Counted from the stretch's first letter, positions 15,807-24,520 are shown. The stretch is 47,214 nucleotides of DNA from Actinomycetota bacterium (GCA_005787345.1 SYBH01000164.1:1-47214); one strand, 5' to 3'. Made by a program: numbers and translations. Notes: generated by a model from the letters alone, not told the origin.

Positions 15807-17018
15807 ATGGCAAACGATGACATTTGGATTCTCGGCATCAACATGACCAAGTTCGGAAAGCATCCGGACAAGGACGTTGTCGATCTTGCTTCCGAGGCTG
15901 CGCTCGCTGCGCTCGCCGACGGTGGCGTCACGATCAAGGACATGGGCATCCTCGCTGCCGGCAACCTCATGGGTGCTGCGGCAGGTATCGGTCAGCAATT
16001 GCAGAAGCAGATTGGTCAGACCGGCATCCCGGTGTTCAACGTTGCGAATGCGTGTGCAACTGGTGCAACCGCGCTTCGTACCGTGATCATGGCGATCAAG
16101 GCGGGCGAATGCGATATGGGTCTTGCCGTTGGCGTCGAAAAGCTTTCGGGTGCAGGAATGCTCGGTGCCGGTTTTGCCAGCGCGGCATCTGACGAATGGA
16201 CACCGGCTGGTCGTTACGGCGCAGTGTCTGGTTTCGAAGGCAAGCTCGGCACCGACATGATGCCCGGCGTGTTCGCGCAGGTCGGCATGGAATACCTGCA
16301 CAAGCATCCGTATGACGGCGCTGATTTCGAACTCTTCGCCGGCATTTCGGCCAAGAACCACTTCAACTCCACCATGAATCCGCTTGCGGCTATTCAGAAG
16401 GACATGTCAGTCGAGCAGATCATGGCTGAGCCCATGATCGCCTACCCGAATACTCGTGCAATGTGCTCGGCAAACAGCGATGGCGCTGCAGCAGCGGTTG
16501 TTGTTTCAGGCGAGAAGCTCCGCACGTTGTCAAAGGAACAGCAAAAGCGCGCCGTCAAGGTTTCGGCATCGATTCTTACGAGCGATCCGTACCAAGAGGC
16601 ATGCCAGATCCTTCCCGACGTCAACACGCTGACTCGTGCAGCAGCAAAGCAGGCCTACGAGCTTGCTGGCATTGGTCCGGAGGATCTCGACCTCGTCGAA
16701 CTTCATGACTGCTTCGCAACTGCTGAACTCGTGCACTACGACAATCTCATGCTCTGCGGCGAGGGCAATGCTGTTGACTTCTTCTTGTCAGGCGCAACCA
16801 CGCGTGACGGCAAGACCCCAGTGAATGTTTCTGGTGGCCTTGAATCGAAGGGTCATCCCATCGCCGCAACTGGCATCGCCAACATCTGGGAGATCTGTTA
16901 CCACCTTCGTGGTGAAGCGGGCGCTCGTCAGATTGAAGGCGCAAAGGTTGGACTTGCACACGTCATCGGCCTCGGTTCGGCTTGTGGTGTGCACATCCTT
17001 GAGAAGTCGGGTCTCTGA
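15807..17018 (+). CDS. Thiolase-superfamily acetyl-CoA acetyltransferase / SCP-x-like lipid-transfer thiolase
   Basis: A 403-residue thiolase-fold enzyme. The acyl-accepting cysteine is C83 in NVANACATGATALR, and the C-terminal blocks ELHDCFATAELV and GGLESKGHPIAATG carry the second catalytic site. This pattern fits the SCP2-thiolase/lipid-transfer group rather than classical FadA, and in actinobacteria such proteins pair with DUF35 OB-fold partners in sterol or fatty acid catabolism. The ATG has an AGGGGAC site and lies 11 bases after the OB-fold gene. Some members act as retro-aldolases, so thiolysis is likely but not proven. Confidence 0.9.
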   Translation: MANDDIWILGINMTKFGKHPDKDVVDLASEAALAALADGGVTIKDMGILAAGNLMGAAAGIGQQLQKQIGQTGIPVFNVANACATGATALRTVIMAIKAGECDMGLAVGVEKLSGAGMLGAGFASAASDEWTPAGRYGAVSGFEGKLGTDMMPGVFAQVGMEYLHKHPYDGADFELFAGISAKNHFNSTMNPLAAIQKDMSVEQIMAEPMIAYPNTRAMCSANSDGAAAAVVVSGEKLRTLSKEQQKRAVKVSASILTSDPYQEACQILPDVNTLTRAAAKQAYELAGIGPEDLDLVELHDCFATAELVHYDNLMLCGEGNAVDFFLSGATTRDGKTPVNVSGGLESKGHPIAATGIANIWEICYHLRGEAGARQIEGAKVGLAHVIGLGSACGVHILEKSGL

Positions 17019-17044
17019 GGCCCAGCGACAGCGGGTCGTTCATC

Positions 17045-17638
17045 GTGAGTTCTCGACTTCCGGCGTCTGAACGTCGTCAGCAGCTGCTCGATACAGCGCT
17101 GGCGACGTTTGCGCGCCTGGGATACCGAGATGCAGCGATGAACGACATCGCTGATGCAGCCGGCGTCACGAAGCCGGTGCTCTACCAACACTTTGCGTCA
17201 AAGCGCGAAATGTTCCTTGAGTTGTTGGCCGATGTTGCCAGTCGTTTGCGTTTGGCGGTGCGCGATGCAGTCGCATCATCGGCCACTGTTGGTCCTCGGG
17301 CTCAGGTCGAAGCCGGTTTCGCAGCCTGGTTCAACTGGGTCGACACCAATCGTGATGGATTCACGGTGTTGTTCGACAGCGAAGTGCGCCGTGACCCCGA
17401 GTTTGCAGAACAAGCGGCGAAGGTGCAGCGGCAAATGGCCGACACCGTTGCCGAATTCATCGTTGCCGAAGGTCTCGAGCCCGGTCGTCGTCGCCTCTTG
17501 GCCTACGGAATCGTTGGGCTAGGCGAAAGCACGTGCCGTCGTTGGCTCGAAAAGGAAATCGATCTTGACGCCGACGAACTCGCAGTGCAGGTCGCTGGTC
17601 TTGCGTGGTCAGGCCTGCGCGGGCTTTCACCGAACTAA
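17045..17638 (+). CDS. TetR/AcrR-family transcriptional regulator
   Basis: A 197-residue one-component repressor. The N-terminal helix-turn-helix spans about residues 8-54 (RRQQLLDTALATFARLGY, then MNDIADAAGVTKPVLYQHFASKREMF), the classical TetR signature. The ligand-binding C-terminal half contains VDTNRDGFTVLFDSEV. The GTG start lies 26 bases after the thiolase stop in the same direction, so it probably belongs to that operon and may act on the inverted repeat at 15338-15372. The ligand might be an acyl-CoA, by context only. It converges with the next gene, leaving seven bases between stops. Confidence 0.88.
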   Translation: MSSRLPASERRQQLLDTALATFARLGYRDAAMNDIADAAGVTKPVLYQHFASKREMFLELLADVASRLRLAVRDAVASSATVGPRAQVEAGFAAWFNWVDTNRDGFTVLFDSEVRRDPEFAEQAAKVQRQMADTVAEFIVAEGLEPGRRRLLAYGIVGLGESTCRRWLEKEIDLDADELAVQVAGLAWSGLRGLSPN

Positions 17639-17645
17639 TCGTCGA

Positions 17646-17918
17646 TTAACGGCCGTTCTCGAGATCATCGCGTTCGGCCGCTTTCACGGCGTAACCGGCA
17701 ACGATTGCTGGCGCGAGCAGCGCGGAACCGACTGCCATTAGGACAACGTTTGCTGTCACGAGTCCGCCGGTGAAACCGCCAAAGAATCCGATGAAGAAGA
17801 TCACGACAGCTATGGCAAAGAGCAGATACCCAATTCGCTGGGCCAGTGAAGCGGCATGTGCGATCTGTGCACGGCGCATGCGCACGGGGTCGTTCGAGTA
17901 ATCGGGCTTTTCGGTCAC
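17646..17918 (-). CDS. Small two-helix membrane protein
   Basis: A 90-residue protein not recognised as a named family. The N-terminus is charged (PVRMRRAQIAHAASL) and two hydrophobic segments follow at about 28-50 and 54-78, separated by GGFTGG, ending in a hydrophilic AAERDDLENGR tail. It should sit in the cytoplasmic membrane. Its GTG start overlaps the stop of the glycosyltransferase gene by four bases (GTGA), so it is translationally coupled to it. Confidence 0.75.
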   Translation of the reverse strand: MTEKPDYSNDPVRMRRAQIAHAASLAQRIGYLLFAIAVVIFFIGFFGGFTGGLVTANVVLMAVGSALLAPAIVAGYAVKAAERDDLENGR

Positions 17919-19021
17919 GGCAACCAGCCTGCCTCATCGAGGAGGTCGGTCAGTGCCGACTGCATGACTTCGAGGGAAAGAAACGACGAGACGACCTCAA
18001 AGTTGTGGTCAAGCAATGATTCGTCGGGTGCGGAAATCCACGTCTTGAGCGCGTCGAGGTTGTCAGTGTCGAACCACATGAATCCGAGCGCTCGAAGCTC
18101 CTCGGCGACCCGATAGTGGCCGACAATTGCTGGTCGACGATGGATAGCGGCATCTATTGGTGGGTTGCCGAATCCTTCCCATGTAGAGGGGAAGACGACA
18201 ACATCGCTGGCGGCATACATGTCGGCCAGTGAGGTCGACGGCTCGTGACCAACGTTGAGTCCCGCAGAGCGCGCGCTTTCAAGAAGCGACTCGAGCGTGT
18301 CGGTGTAGCCCTCTTCGGCTGGACCCGTGATCCAGTACGTCGCACCGAGTTGTTGTGCAATGTCGATGGCAAGCGGAACGTTCTTGCGTTCGATTGCCCG
18401 GACCGGATGCACAAGAACCAACTCTTCGACGCCAAAGCCGAGACGGTGGCGTTCGCTTTCGCGATCACCTAGCTCAGCATGCACATCGAATCCGTTGAGG
18501 ATGGTCGTAGCGGTGAATCCCCGGTCAAGGAACTGTTGTCGGGTGAGTTCGTTGATAGTGACATGACGCCACTGGCCACTGGGAACGGCTTCTCGGGGCG
18601 GCAGTTCGATGACGCCGGCGTACCGGTCGCGCTGCCATGCCGGGTCGTGGTGATGCCAAATAGTTGGCCGGCCTTCGCGGGCCCGCGCTACTGCGATCGC
18701 AGCAGGAAGGTTCATGGGGATGGAGCCAAGGTTCTCGACAACGACGAGGTCGCAATCGGCGAGAGCGGCTGAGACGATTTCGCAAATTTGGGCGATGTCT
18801 GCTTCGGTTGCTGCTTCAGGGCCATGGAGCCCCAAAGTTCCATCGGGCCATCGACCGATCGCAAGGTCGGGGAGGAGAATGTCCGCATTTCCGTCACCGG
18901 CCACGGTTCGTACGTCGAATCCGGCACGATGCAGCGCGTTGATCCAGGTATCGGCCACGATGGACACTCCATCGGTACCGCCGAGACGGAACGAAAGCAC
19001 AGCGCACGTGGACATTGACAC
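17915..19021 (-). CDS. GT4-like glycosyltransferase
   Basis: A 368-residue GT-B-fold glycosyltransferase. The N-terminal half starts with LSFRLGGTDGVSIVADTW, and the C-terminal nucleotide-sugar site includes LVHPVRAIERKNV and FPSTWEGFGNPPIDAA, the EGFG segment being the family-4 donor-binding motif. Donor and acceptor sugars are unknown. GTG 19021 and ATG 19015 are both possible starts and neither has a good ribosome-binding site. It is divergent from the glycoside hydrolase with only 15 bases between starts, which suggests related functions, perhaps making and breaking the same glucoside. Confidence 0.85.
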   Translation of the reverse strand: MSMSTCAVLSFRLGGTDGVSIVADTWINALHRAGFDVRTVAGDGNADILLPDLAIGRWPDGTLGLHGPEAATEADIAQICEIVSAALADCDLVVVENLGSIPMNLPAAIAVARAREGRPTIWHHHDPAWQRDRYAGVIELPPREAVPSGQWRHVTINELTRQQFLDRGFTATTILNGFDVHAELGDRESERHRLGFGVEELVLVHPVRAIERKNVPLAIDIAQQLGATYWITGPAEEGYTDTLESLLESARSAGLNVGHEPSTSLADMYAASDVVVFPSTWEGFGNPPIDAAIHRRPAIVGHYRVAEELRALGFMWFDTDNLDALKTWISAPDESLLDHNFEVVSSFLSLEVMQSALTDLLDEAGWLP

Positions 19022-19036
19022 CAGAAGGGGACGAGG

Positions 19037-20218
19037 GTGACCGACGGGATCGACGGCGAAGGACTCACGCTACCGGCCGATCCCGAGTTGGTCCGGGCCT
19101 CGGCCCGGGCCGTACTCGAGTCCAACTGGCGACCGGAGGGCTACACCGTCCCCAACGCCGAGGTCTATCCGTTCCAGTGGCTCTGGGACTCGTGCTTCCA
19201 CGCCATCACTTGGGCCGACCTCGGCGAGCCCGATCGGGCGCGGCGCGAACTTGCGCACCTCTTCCGAACGCAGAATGCCGAGGGATTTGTGCCTCATGTT
19301 GATTACGAGTTTTCCCCGAATCATCACGGTGACTTCTGGAAGCGTGAAGGTCATTCATCAATCACTCAGCCTCCGATGTTTGGACATGCGGTTGCCGAAC
19401 TGGCCCGGCGCAATATCGATGTCAGCGACCTCGTAGGCAAAGCCACAGCTGGACTCAATTTTCTCTTTGACCTTCGGTCGCGCGTCGACGGTTTGATTGC
19501 GTTGTGTCATCCATGGGAGAGCGGCGGCGACGATTGCCCTCGCTGGGATCATTGGTGCTCCGATGGTTGGAGCGTCACCAAGTGGCGTGAGACCAAAGGT
19601 GAACTCGTCGCATCGGTGCAACATTCGGCATTGGGTTCACCAATTTCGAATCCATCGTTTGTTGTTGCCAGTTGCGGATTCAACGCACTCGTTGCATTCA
19701 ATGCTTATGAGCTTGCATCGGTCACTAGCGATGAAGCGTTGATTGAGAAAGCAGATCTCTTGAGTCATCGACTACTTGCGCAGTGGGACGAACAACTCGG
19801 AACCTGGGTCGACACTGGCGATTCGGCATCCGATTCAGGTCGAGTTCGTTCGCTTGATGCGCTCTTACCTGTGTTGGTAGCAACAAATGAAGCAGTGATT
19901 GAACGGGTTTTTGGCAACCTGCGTGACGAGGCTGCATTCGGCGGCGCGTGTGGCCCGGCGGGAATGCATCGCGATGAACCAACCTTCGAAGCGCGTATCT
20001 ATTGGCGCGGACCCGCGTGGCCACAGCTCACCTATCTCTTCTGGGTCGCGGCATGTCGCCAGGGTCGCGAAGGCGATGCGCATGCACTCGCCGCGATGCT
20101 CACACGCGGCGCGCTCAACTCGTCATGGGCCGAGTATTGGGATGCAAGCGATGGGACTGGGTTAGGCGCAGCTCCGCAATCGTGGGCGGCACTCGCCGCG
20201 GTTGTTCAGCCTCGCTGA
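19037..20218 (+). CDS. MGH1/GH63-like glycoside hydrolase (glucosylglycerate hydrolase type)
   Basis: A 393-residue protein with an (alpha/alpha)6-barrel pattern. Motifs YPFQWLWDSCFHAI near residue 45, DYEFSPNHHGDFW, HPWESGGDDCPRWD and RIYWRGPAWPQLTYLF match the MGH1-like group that includes mannosyl- and glucosyl-glycerate hydrolases and the GH63 catalytic domain. The Asp in WLWDS and an acidic residue in the HPWESG block are expected catalytic positions by family knowledge. Substrate is likely a small compatible-solute glycoside, but this is inference. The GTG at 19037 has an AAGGGGACGAGG site, and no signal peptide is seen, so it should be cytoplasmic. Confidence 0.85.
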   Translation: MTDGIDGEGLTLPADPELVRASARAVLESNWRPEGYTVPNAEVYPFQWLWDSCFHAITWADLGEPDRARRELAHLFRTQNAEGFVPHVDYEFSPNHHGDFWKREGHSSITQPPMFGHAVAELARRNIDVSDLVGKATAGLNFLFDLRSRVDGLIALCHPWESGGDDCPRWDHWCSDGWSVTKWRETKGELVASVQHSALGSPISNPSFVVASCGFNALVAFNAYELASVTSDEALIEKADLLSHRLLAQWDEQLGTWVDTGDSASDSGRVRSLDALLPVLVATNEAVIERVFGNLRDEAAFGGACGPAGMHRDEPTFEARIYWRGPAWPQLTYLFWVAACRQGREGDAHALAAMLTRGALNSSWAEYWDASDGTGLGAAPQSWAALAAVVQPR

Positions 20219-20236
20219 AGTTGCGCGCGAAGTAAC

Positions 20237-20620
20237 TCAGGAAGCGCGGTTGATGCGAGCGGCTTCGGCCACTGCATCTTCACGTTCGATCTCGGCTGCA
20301 GTGAGAATGCGAACAGAACTTCCACCAGCCGGAACCGGCCGAGGTGGAGGCACGATGGTGCTGGCTCGAACAGCCGGGTCGAGCAATGTGCCCGAGATGC
20401 GCACCTCGCCGGTGAGATCGCGGGTGAGGGCCAGATGATTACGCGGGTCGGGGACAACCTCAACGATTGACCAAAGTGCAGCGTCAGCCCCAATTGGAAG
20501 ACGAACCTCGGCGGGGCGGCGAGTGATTCGCGTCTGGGGAGCACCGCCAGATCGGCGGTTGGCAAGAAGAGCGATGACAAGGAGAATTGCAAGGAGGAGG
20601 GCAGCAATCACGAGCACCAT
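20237..20620 (-). CDS. Membrane-anchored hypothetical protein
   Basis: A 127-residue protein of no recognised family. An N-terminal hydrophobic helix (about residues 1-20, rich in Leu, Ile, Val, Ala) is followed by NRRSGG and a soluble domain containing LPIGADAALWSIVEVVPDPRN. It should be a single-pass membrane protein. The stop is 18 bases from the convergent hydrolase stop. The ATG is preceded by TAACTT seven bases upstream without a Shine-Dalgarno. Confidence 0.7.
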   Translation of the reverse strand: MVLVIAALLLAILLVIALLANRRSGGAPQTRITRRPAEVRLPIGADAALWSIVEVVPDPRNHLALTRDLTGEVRISGTLLDPAVRASTIVPPPRPVPAGGSSVRILTAAEIEREDAVAEAARINRAS

Positions 20621-20627
20621 AAGAAAA

Positions 20628-20633
20628 AAGTTA
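20628..20633 (-). promoter_or_regulatory. -10 hexamer TAACTT of a leaderless transcript
   Basis: TANNNT hexamer on the minus strand seven bases before the ATG at 20620. A weak hairpin (20636-20641 with 20651-20656) lies just upstream and might end transcription from the lipoprotein gene. Confidence 0.4.
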
Positions 20634-20739
20634 GAACCACCGCGCGTCGGGGTGGTGGATCCTCATATGTCGTCGCGCGCCAGGCGTTCGTGACGCGTTG
20701 GTGAAGCGTTCGTGGAGCGCGCTGGTCGGTGCGAACGCG

Positions 20740-21342
20740 CTAGCGCTTGGAATCTTTCACCGATCCAATGAGCTTGCCTTTTGGATCGAACGCGGTGCAT
20801 CCGATGACCTGCACGCCTCGGCTGCGTTGCTCTTCGGTCGGCAGAACCCAGCCAACCTCGAACGAAGAGCTTGGGTAGGGAATGCCGACGTAGGTCTTGA
20901 ACGCAGCCGGGCACACTTTCTTGGCGGCGGCAACGAATTGCTCGGTGGTCGGGGTCGGAGTTGGAGCGAGACCCGCTGATGGGGTGGCGATGACCTCATA
21001 TTGGTGAGGAAGATCGCAGCTCAGGCGCAATATCACGTCTTTATCGCTCTTCAACGTGGCGTCGGCGGCGGGTATGGCTCTGGTCGTGACCGCTCTGCCC
21101 GTCGCAACCGACCGCAGATCGATGCAGTCGCCGGTAACCGGTCCATAGACGAAGGAGATTCGACCGACTCCGGCTTCAGGCTCAAGAGTCGTTGTTGTTG
21201 CGGGGCCAGGAGCGGTTGTAGTTGTGCTGGAAGTGGTCGAAGGAGTCGCGGAACTCGTTGATGACGATGAGCAGGCAACGAGCGCAAGCGACGCAAAGAC
21301 GAGGGCGGCAGCGATGACGTTGAGTCGAAGGCGTTTGGTCAT
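20740..21342 (-). CDS. Lipoprotein with septum-formation (PF13845-like) domain
   Basis: A 200-residue secreted lipoprotein. The signal peptide ends in the lipobox LVAC with Cys24 as lipidation site, followed by a Ser/Thr-rich linker (about 25-50). The C-terminal region with CPAAFKTYVGIPYPSS, WVLPTEEQRSRGVQVIGC and paired cysteines fits the actinobacterial septum-formation domain found beside cell-envelope genes. Its ATG lies two bases after the sortase stop, so both are one operon; a role in envelope assembly or division is inferred from the domain name and context. Confidence 0.8.
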   Translation of the reverse strand: MTKRLRLNVIAAALVFASLALVACSSSSTSSATPSTTSSTTTTAPGPATTTTLEPEAGVGRISFVYGPVTGDCIDLRSVATGRAVTTRAIPAADATLKSDKDVILRLSCDLPHQYEVIATPSAGLAPTPTPTTEQFVAAAKKVCPAAFKTYVGIPYPSSSFEVGWVLPTEEQRSRGVQVIGCTAFDPKGKLIGSVKDSKR

Positions 21343-21344
21343 GA

Positions 21345-22331
21345 TCAGTAGGCCGCAGGGAGGAGTCGAGCGATGTTAGTGAAGGCAAAGAACATCATGA
21401 CCAAAACAATCGGCGTGCCGATGGCGTAGGTGGTGAGGAACTTCCGATCTCTAAAGCGTGTCACGCGCTGTGCCCGTTCTCGCAGCAGTGACGGTGTCCA
21501 GAAGTGGGCCAGCCACCAAGTCCCGAACCATACGAGCCCCGTGAGGAGTGACCACGCAATTGCGGCCGGCCAGGCCGAGGAGTCTCCACCTGCGAGCACA
21601 TCAGTTGAAGCATCGGTGGTAACCCCTTCGTAGACAGGGATCGGGGTCGCTGGCGCTGGAATCGAGGTGAGGGTCGCAGTCACCACGATGCGCTGCGCGG
21701 CGCTGAACTTTGGATGGCAAGACACGAGGGTCAAGCGGTTCCCAACGTTTTGGTCGAGGATGGAAAGATCGTCGGGCGACACGATGATGTGGCCCGAAGC
21801 TGTCCCGTCTTTCGGATCGATGTAGGTATCGACCTTGTAGGTGAAGGTTCCTTGAAGCGTTTGCACCGTGATTATGTCGCCCGGCACAAGCTCATCAATG
21901 CGATGAAACGGTGCTTGATACGTAGTGCGGTGCCCAGCAACTGAGGCATTACCTGGTTGGCCGGGCAGCGGTGTCTGTGGAAAATGTCCCGGGCCTTTTT
22001 GCAGCCATTTGAGGTCAACGCCTTGCACCATGACGAAGTCAGAATTGATGGTCTTCATTGTGATTCGCGCAATGGGGTCACCCGGCTCAGGGATCGGCAG
22101 GTCGGCCGTAGCGGTGACAACAGGTTCTGCCTCTGTAGGAGCTGCCTCTGTAGGAACTGTCGGCGGCGTGAACTCGGCGATCTGGGTGTTGAACTTGTTC
22201 GTGAGGTTGTCCTGAGCCCGAGCCGTAGACAGGCCCGTTCCCCAAAGTTGGTAGGCAACGAACAGCAGAATTACGACGCCGCCGCGCATCATGAACCGCC
22301 CGATTGCTCCCACGATGGTCCACAACTGCAC
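21345..22331 (-). CDS. Class E sortase
   Basis: A 328-residue membrane transpeptidase that would attach proteins to the peptidoglycan. An N-terminal helix at about 17-32 anchors it, the catalytic His134 is in AGHRTTYQAPF, Cys205 in TLVSCHP and Arg214 in AAQRIVV. Class E enzymes usually read TLTTC, so Val-Ser is a variation. Two further hydrophobic segments near 252-275 and 300-325 give extra C-terminal helices. No obvious LPXTG/LAXTG substrate is encoded in this window. The GTG at 22331 has TAGGGT six bases upstream. Confidence 0.9.
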   Translation of the reverse strand: MQLWTIVGAIGRFMMRGGVVILLFVAYQLWGTGLSTARAQDNLTNKFNTQIAEFTPPTVPTEAAPTEAEPVVTATADLPIPEPGDPIARITMKTINSDFVMVQGVDLKWLQKGPGHFPQTPLPGQPGNASVAGHRTTYQAPFHRIDELVPGDIITVQTLQGTFTYKVDTYIDPKDGTASGHIIVSPDDLSILDQNVGNRLTLVSCHPKFSAAQRIVVTATLTSIPAPATPIPVYEGVTTDASTDVLAGGDSSAWPAAIAWSLLTGLVWFGTWWLAHFWTPSLLRERAQRVTRFRDRKFLTTYAIGTPIVLVMMFFAFTNIARLLPAAY

Positions 22332-22337
22332 GTGAGA

Positions 22338-22343
22338 ACCCTA
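22338..22343 (-). promoter_or_regulatory. -10 hexamer TAGGGT of the leaderless sortase transcript
   Basis: TANNNT hexamer on the minus strand six bases before GTG 22331, in the 68-base divergent gap shared with the ccm operon promoter. Confidence 0.5.
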
Positions 22344-22382
22344 GCGAGGCTGGCCGCTTGGTCTCACGGCGGGAGCGACCGC

Positions 22383-22388
22383 TACCCT
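22383..22388 (+). promoter_or_regulatory. -10 hexamer TACCCT of the ccm operon
   Basis: TANNNT hexamer 11 bases before the ccmA ATG at 22400, giving a leader of only a few bases. The same TACCCT precedes the LCP gene at 43885. Confidence 0.45.
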
Positions 22389-22399
22389 CAGGTCACCCC

Positions 22400-23104
22400 A
22401 TGGAGCTAGATGACCCCACATTCCGGTTCGGGACCGAGCCCGTGGTCCACCTCCGCGGGGCAGTGGCCCTGCTCGGCCGAGTCCCTGCCCTCGCCGGTGT
22501 CGATCTCGATGTCGACCGCCGCCGCATCGTTCTTCTGCGCGGCGCAAATGGGGCGGGGAAGACCACGTTGTTGCGTGCCCTTGCCGGGTTGGTGCCGATT
22601 ACGTCTGGTGAGGCAGTTGTTTTGGGCGTCGACCTTCGAGATGACCGCCGCGCAGTGCGTCACCGGGTTGGGTTACTGGCGCACGGAACCGGCCTCTATG
22701 ACGAACTCACTGTTGCCGACAATGTTTATTTCTGGACGCGGGCAGCGCGAGCCGATATGGCCGATGCCGAAGCGGCAATGACACAACTTGGTCTCGATGG
22801 TCGATTGCGCGATGTCGCGGTTGGCCGTTTGTCGACTGGTCAGCGACGGCGAACCTCTCTTGCCTGTTTGCTGGCACGACGTCCCGAACTTTGGCTACTT
22901 GATGAACCGCATGCCGGCCTCGACAAAGATGGACGCGACATTGTCGATGCCCTTGTTCGCGATGCAGCCGCGGCTGGAGCAACGATCATCCTGAGTTCTC
23001 ACGAACTCGACCGCTCAATCGAGCTTGCTGACGAGATCGTGACGCTCGGTGGCGGCGTTGCTCTCGATGAAGGCGTGGGTGGCGGTGATGGTCATGTTGA
23101 CTGA
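22400..23104 (+). CDS. ccmA: Heme exporter ATP-binding protein CcmA
   Basis: A 234-residue ABC ATPase. Walker A is GANGAGKTT (about residues 54-62), the signature is LSTGQRRRTSLA, and Walker B is LWLLDEPHAGLD with the switch histidine in SSHE. With CcmB and CcmC it powers release of heme-loaded CcmE in System I cytochrome c maturation at the cytoplasmic membrane. ATG 22400 is preferred over the open frame start at 22304 because of the TACCCT hexamer and the family N-terminus. The stop overlaps the start of ccmB. It heads a nine-gene operon. Confidence 0.9.
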   Translation: MELDDPTFRFGTEPVVHLRGAVALLGRVPALAGVDLDVDRRRIVLLRGANGAGKTTLLRALAGLVPITSGEAVVLGVDLRDDRRAVRHRVGLLAHGTGLYDELTVADNVYFWTRAARADMADAEAAMTQLGLDGRLRDVAVGRLSTGQRRRTSLACLLARRPELWLLDEPHAGLDKDGRDIVDALVRDAAAAGATIILSSHELDRSIELADEIVTLGGGVALDEGVGGGDGHVD

Positions 23105-23762
23105 CGCATGGCTGATCGCTCGCAAGGATCTCAAGCTTGAGATTCGCTCGCGGGTAGCGATCAACCAGGTCATGCCTTTTGCCCTCCTCGTGCTGGTGCT
23201 GTTCGCCTTCGCTCTTGATCCCGACCGTGGACTTCTTGAAAAAGCCACTCCGGGTCTCTATTGGATCGCCGTACTTTTCAGTGGCTTGTTAGCTATGCAG
23301 CGGGCGTTCTCTCTTGAAGCGGCCGATGGTGTGACCGATGCACTCCGGCTTTCAGGGTTATCCCCGGCCGGCATCTATCTCGGTAAAACCCTTTCGGTAG
23401 CGGTCCAATTGCTCGTTCTTGAGGTCCTTCTCGGTATCGGAGTGGCTGTGCTTTATGGCACGTCAATCACCGGCTGGCTTCTTCTACTAGTCACGATCGT
23501 GGTCGCGACCGCGGCGATCTCGACCGCCGGTACCCTCTTTGGCGTGGTGGCAGCGGGTCTCCGAGTTCGTGAAACCCTCCTTCCACTTCTACTGTTGCCA
23601 GTACTCGCTCCGGTGTTAATCGGAGCGACCCGTGCCTTCGAGTCAGCGCTCAGCGGAACACCGTCAGAGGGCTGGCCGTGGGTTGGATTGATGAGTGTGT
23701 TCGCTGTTGTGTATGCGGTGGCTGGAATCTTCGGATTCGGCCCTTTGATGGAGGAATCGTGA
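23094..23762 (+). CDS. ccmB: Heme exporter membrane protein CcmB
   Basis: A 222-residue protein with about six membrane helices. The start LTDAWLIARKDLKLE.RSR and the segment FSGLLAMQRAFSLE are typical of CcmB, the ABC permease partner of CcmA. The frame is open from 23049, but ATG 23094 (or 23088) matches the family start and overlaps the end of ccmA by 11 bases. Its stop overlaps ccmC as GTGA. Confidence 0.9.
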   Translation: MLTDAWLIARKDLKLEIRSRVAINQVMPFALLVLVLFAFALDPDRGLLEKATPGLYWIAVLFSGLLAMQRAFSLEAADGVTDALRLSGLSPAGIYLGKTLSVAVQLLVLEVLLGIGVAVLYGTSITGWLLLLVTIVVATAAISTAGTLFGVVAAGLRVRETLLPLLLLPVLAPVLIGATRAFESALSGTPSEGWPWVGLMSVFAVVYAVAGIFGFGPLMEES

Positions 23763-24520
23763 CCACCGAGACCGTCGGGTCAGTTGAGGCCAGCGCCAGC
23801 GGGCCGACCTCTACCGGTTCGCGCACCACAATGGTCCTCGGCATTGTCACGCTCATTGCACTCGGAGTACTCGTGCTCTTTGGGCTCATCTTGAGCCCGG
23901 CCGACGAGAGCCAAGGCGATTCAGTTCGGATCATGTACGTGCACGTGCCGTCGGCGATACTTTCCTACGCTGGTTGTTTCCTCACCGCAATCGGTTCGGC
24001 CGTCTTCTTATGGCGTAAGTCGCAGTGGTGGGAACTCGTTGCCTACGCAGGGGCGGAAGTCGCTGCGCTGTTTACGGCGTTCACCCTCATCACCGGAATG
24101 CTCTGGGGTCGACCCACATGGGGCGTTTATTGGGTGTGGGATGCGCGGCTTACCTCTGAAGCACTGCTCATGCTTTTACTGCTCGGGTATCTGGCGGTCC
24201 GCCGCCTTGCGGCCGACTACGAAGTCCGTGCCAAACGCGCAGCAATCATCGGGCTCCTACTGGTGCCGAACATCGTGATCGTGCGCCAATCAGTTCAGTG
24301 GTGGCGCACCCTGCATCAAACCCCAACTCTCTCACTCTCTGGTGCAGAGATTCAGGGCTTGATGCTCTTTTCTCTCTTCACCGGTTTTGTTGCGATCACG
24401 CTGGTTTTCATTTGGATGGTCATCCACAGATTCCGGGTCGCGTGGCTCGAAGAGCAACTTGAAGCTGAAGGTCTTGACACCGCAATCGCTGAACGACGCG
24501 CCGAAGGAGTGATCTCGTGA
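23759..24520 (+). CDS. ccmC: Heme lyase/transfer protein CcmC
   Basis: A 253-residue protein with six membrane helices. It has the tryptophan-rich heme-binding motif WGVYWVWDARLTSE at 121-134 and the two flanking heme-ligand histidines, H62 in YVHVPSA and H186 in LHQTPT. CcmC loads heme onto CcmE on the outer face of the membrane. GTG 23759 overlaps the ccmB stop by four bases and has GAGGAA just upstream. The C-terminus is a hydrophilic tail overlapping ccmD. Confidence 0.93.
   Translation: MTTETVGSVEASASGPTSTGSRTTMVLGIVTLIALGVLVLFGLILSPADESQGDSVRIMYVHVPSAILSYAGCFLTAIGSAVFLWRKSQWWELVAYAGAEVAALFTAFTLITGMLWGRPTWGVYWVWDARLTSEALLMLLLLGYLAVRRLAADYEVRAKRAAIIGLLLVPNIVIVRQSVQWWRTLHQTPTLSLSGAEIQGLMLFSLFTGFVAITLVFIWMVIHRFRVAWLEEQLEAEGLDTAIAERRAEGVIS

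Noticed and set aside
17635-17652. TAATCG-T-CGATTA palindrome at the convergent stops of the TetR and small membrane protein genes
   Set aside because: It is made largely of the two stop codons and AT-rich context; too short to be a terminator and not at a promoter.
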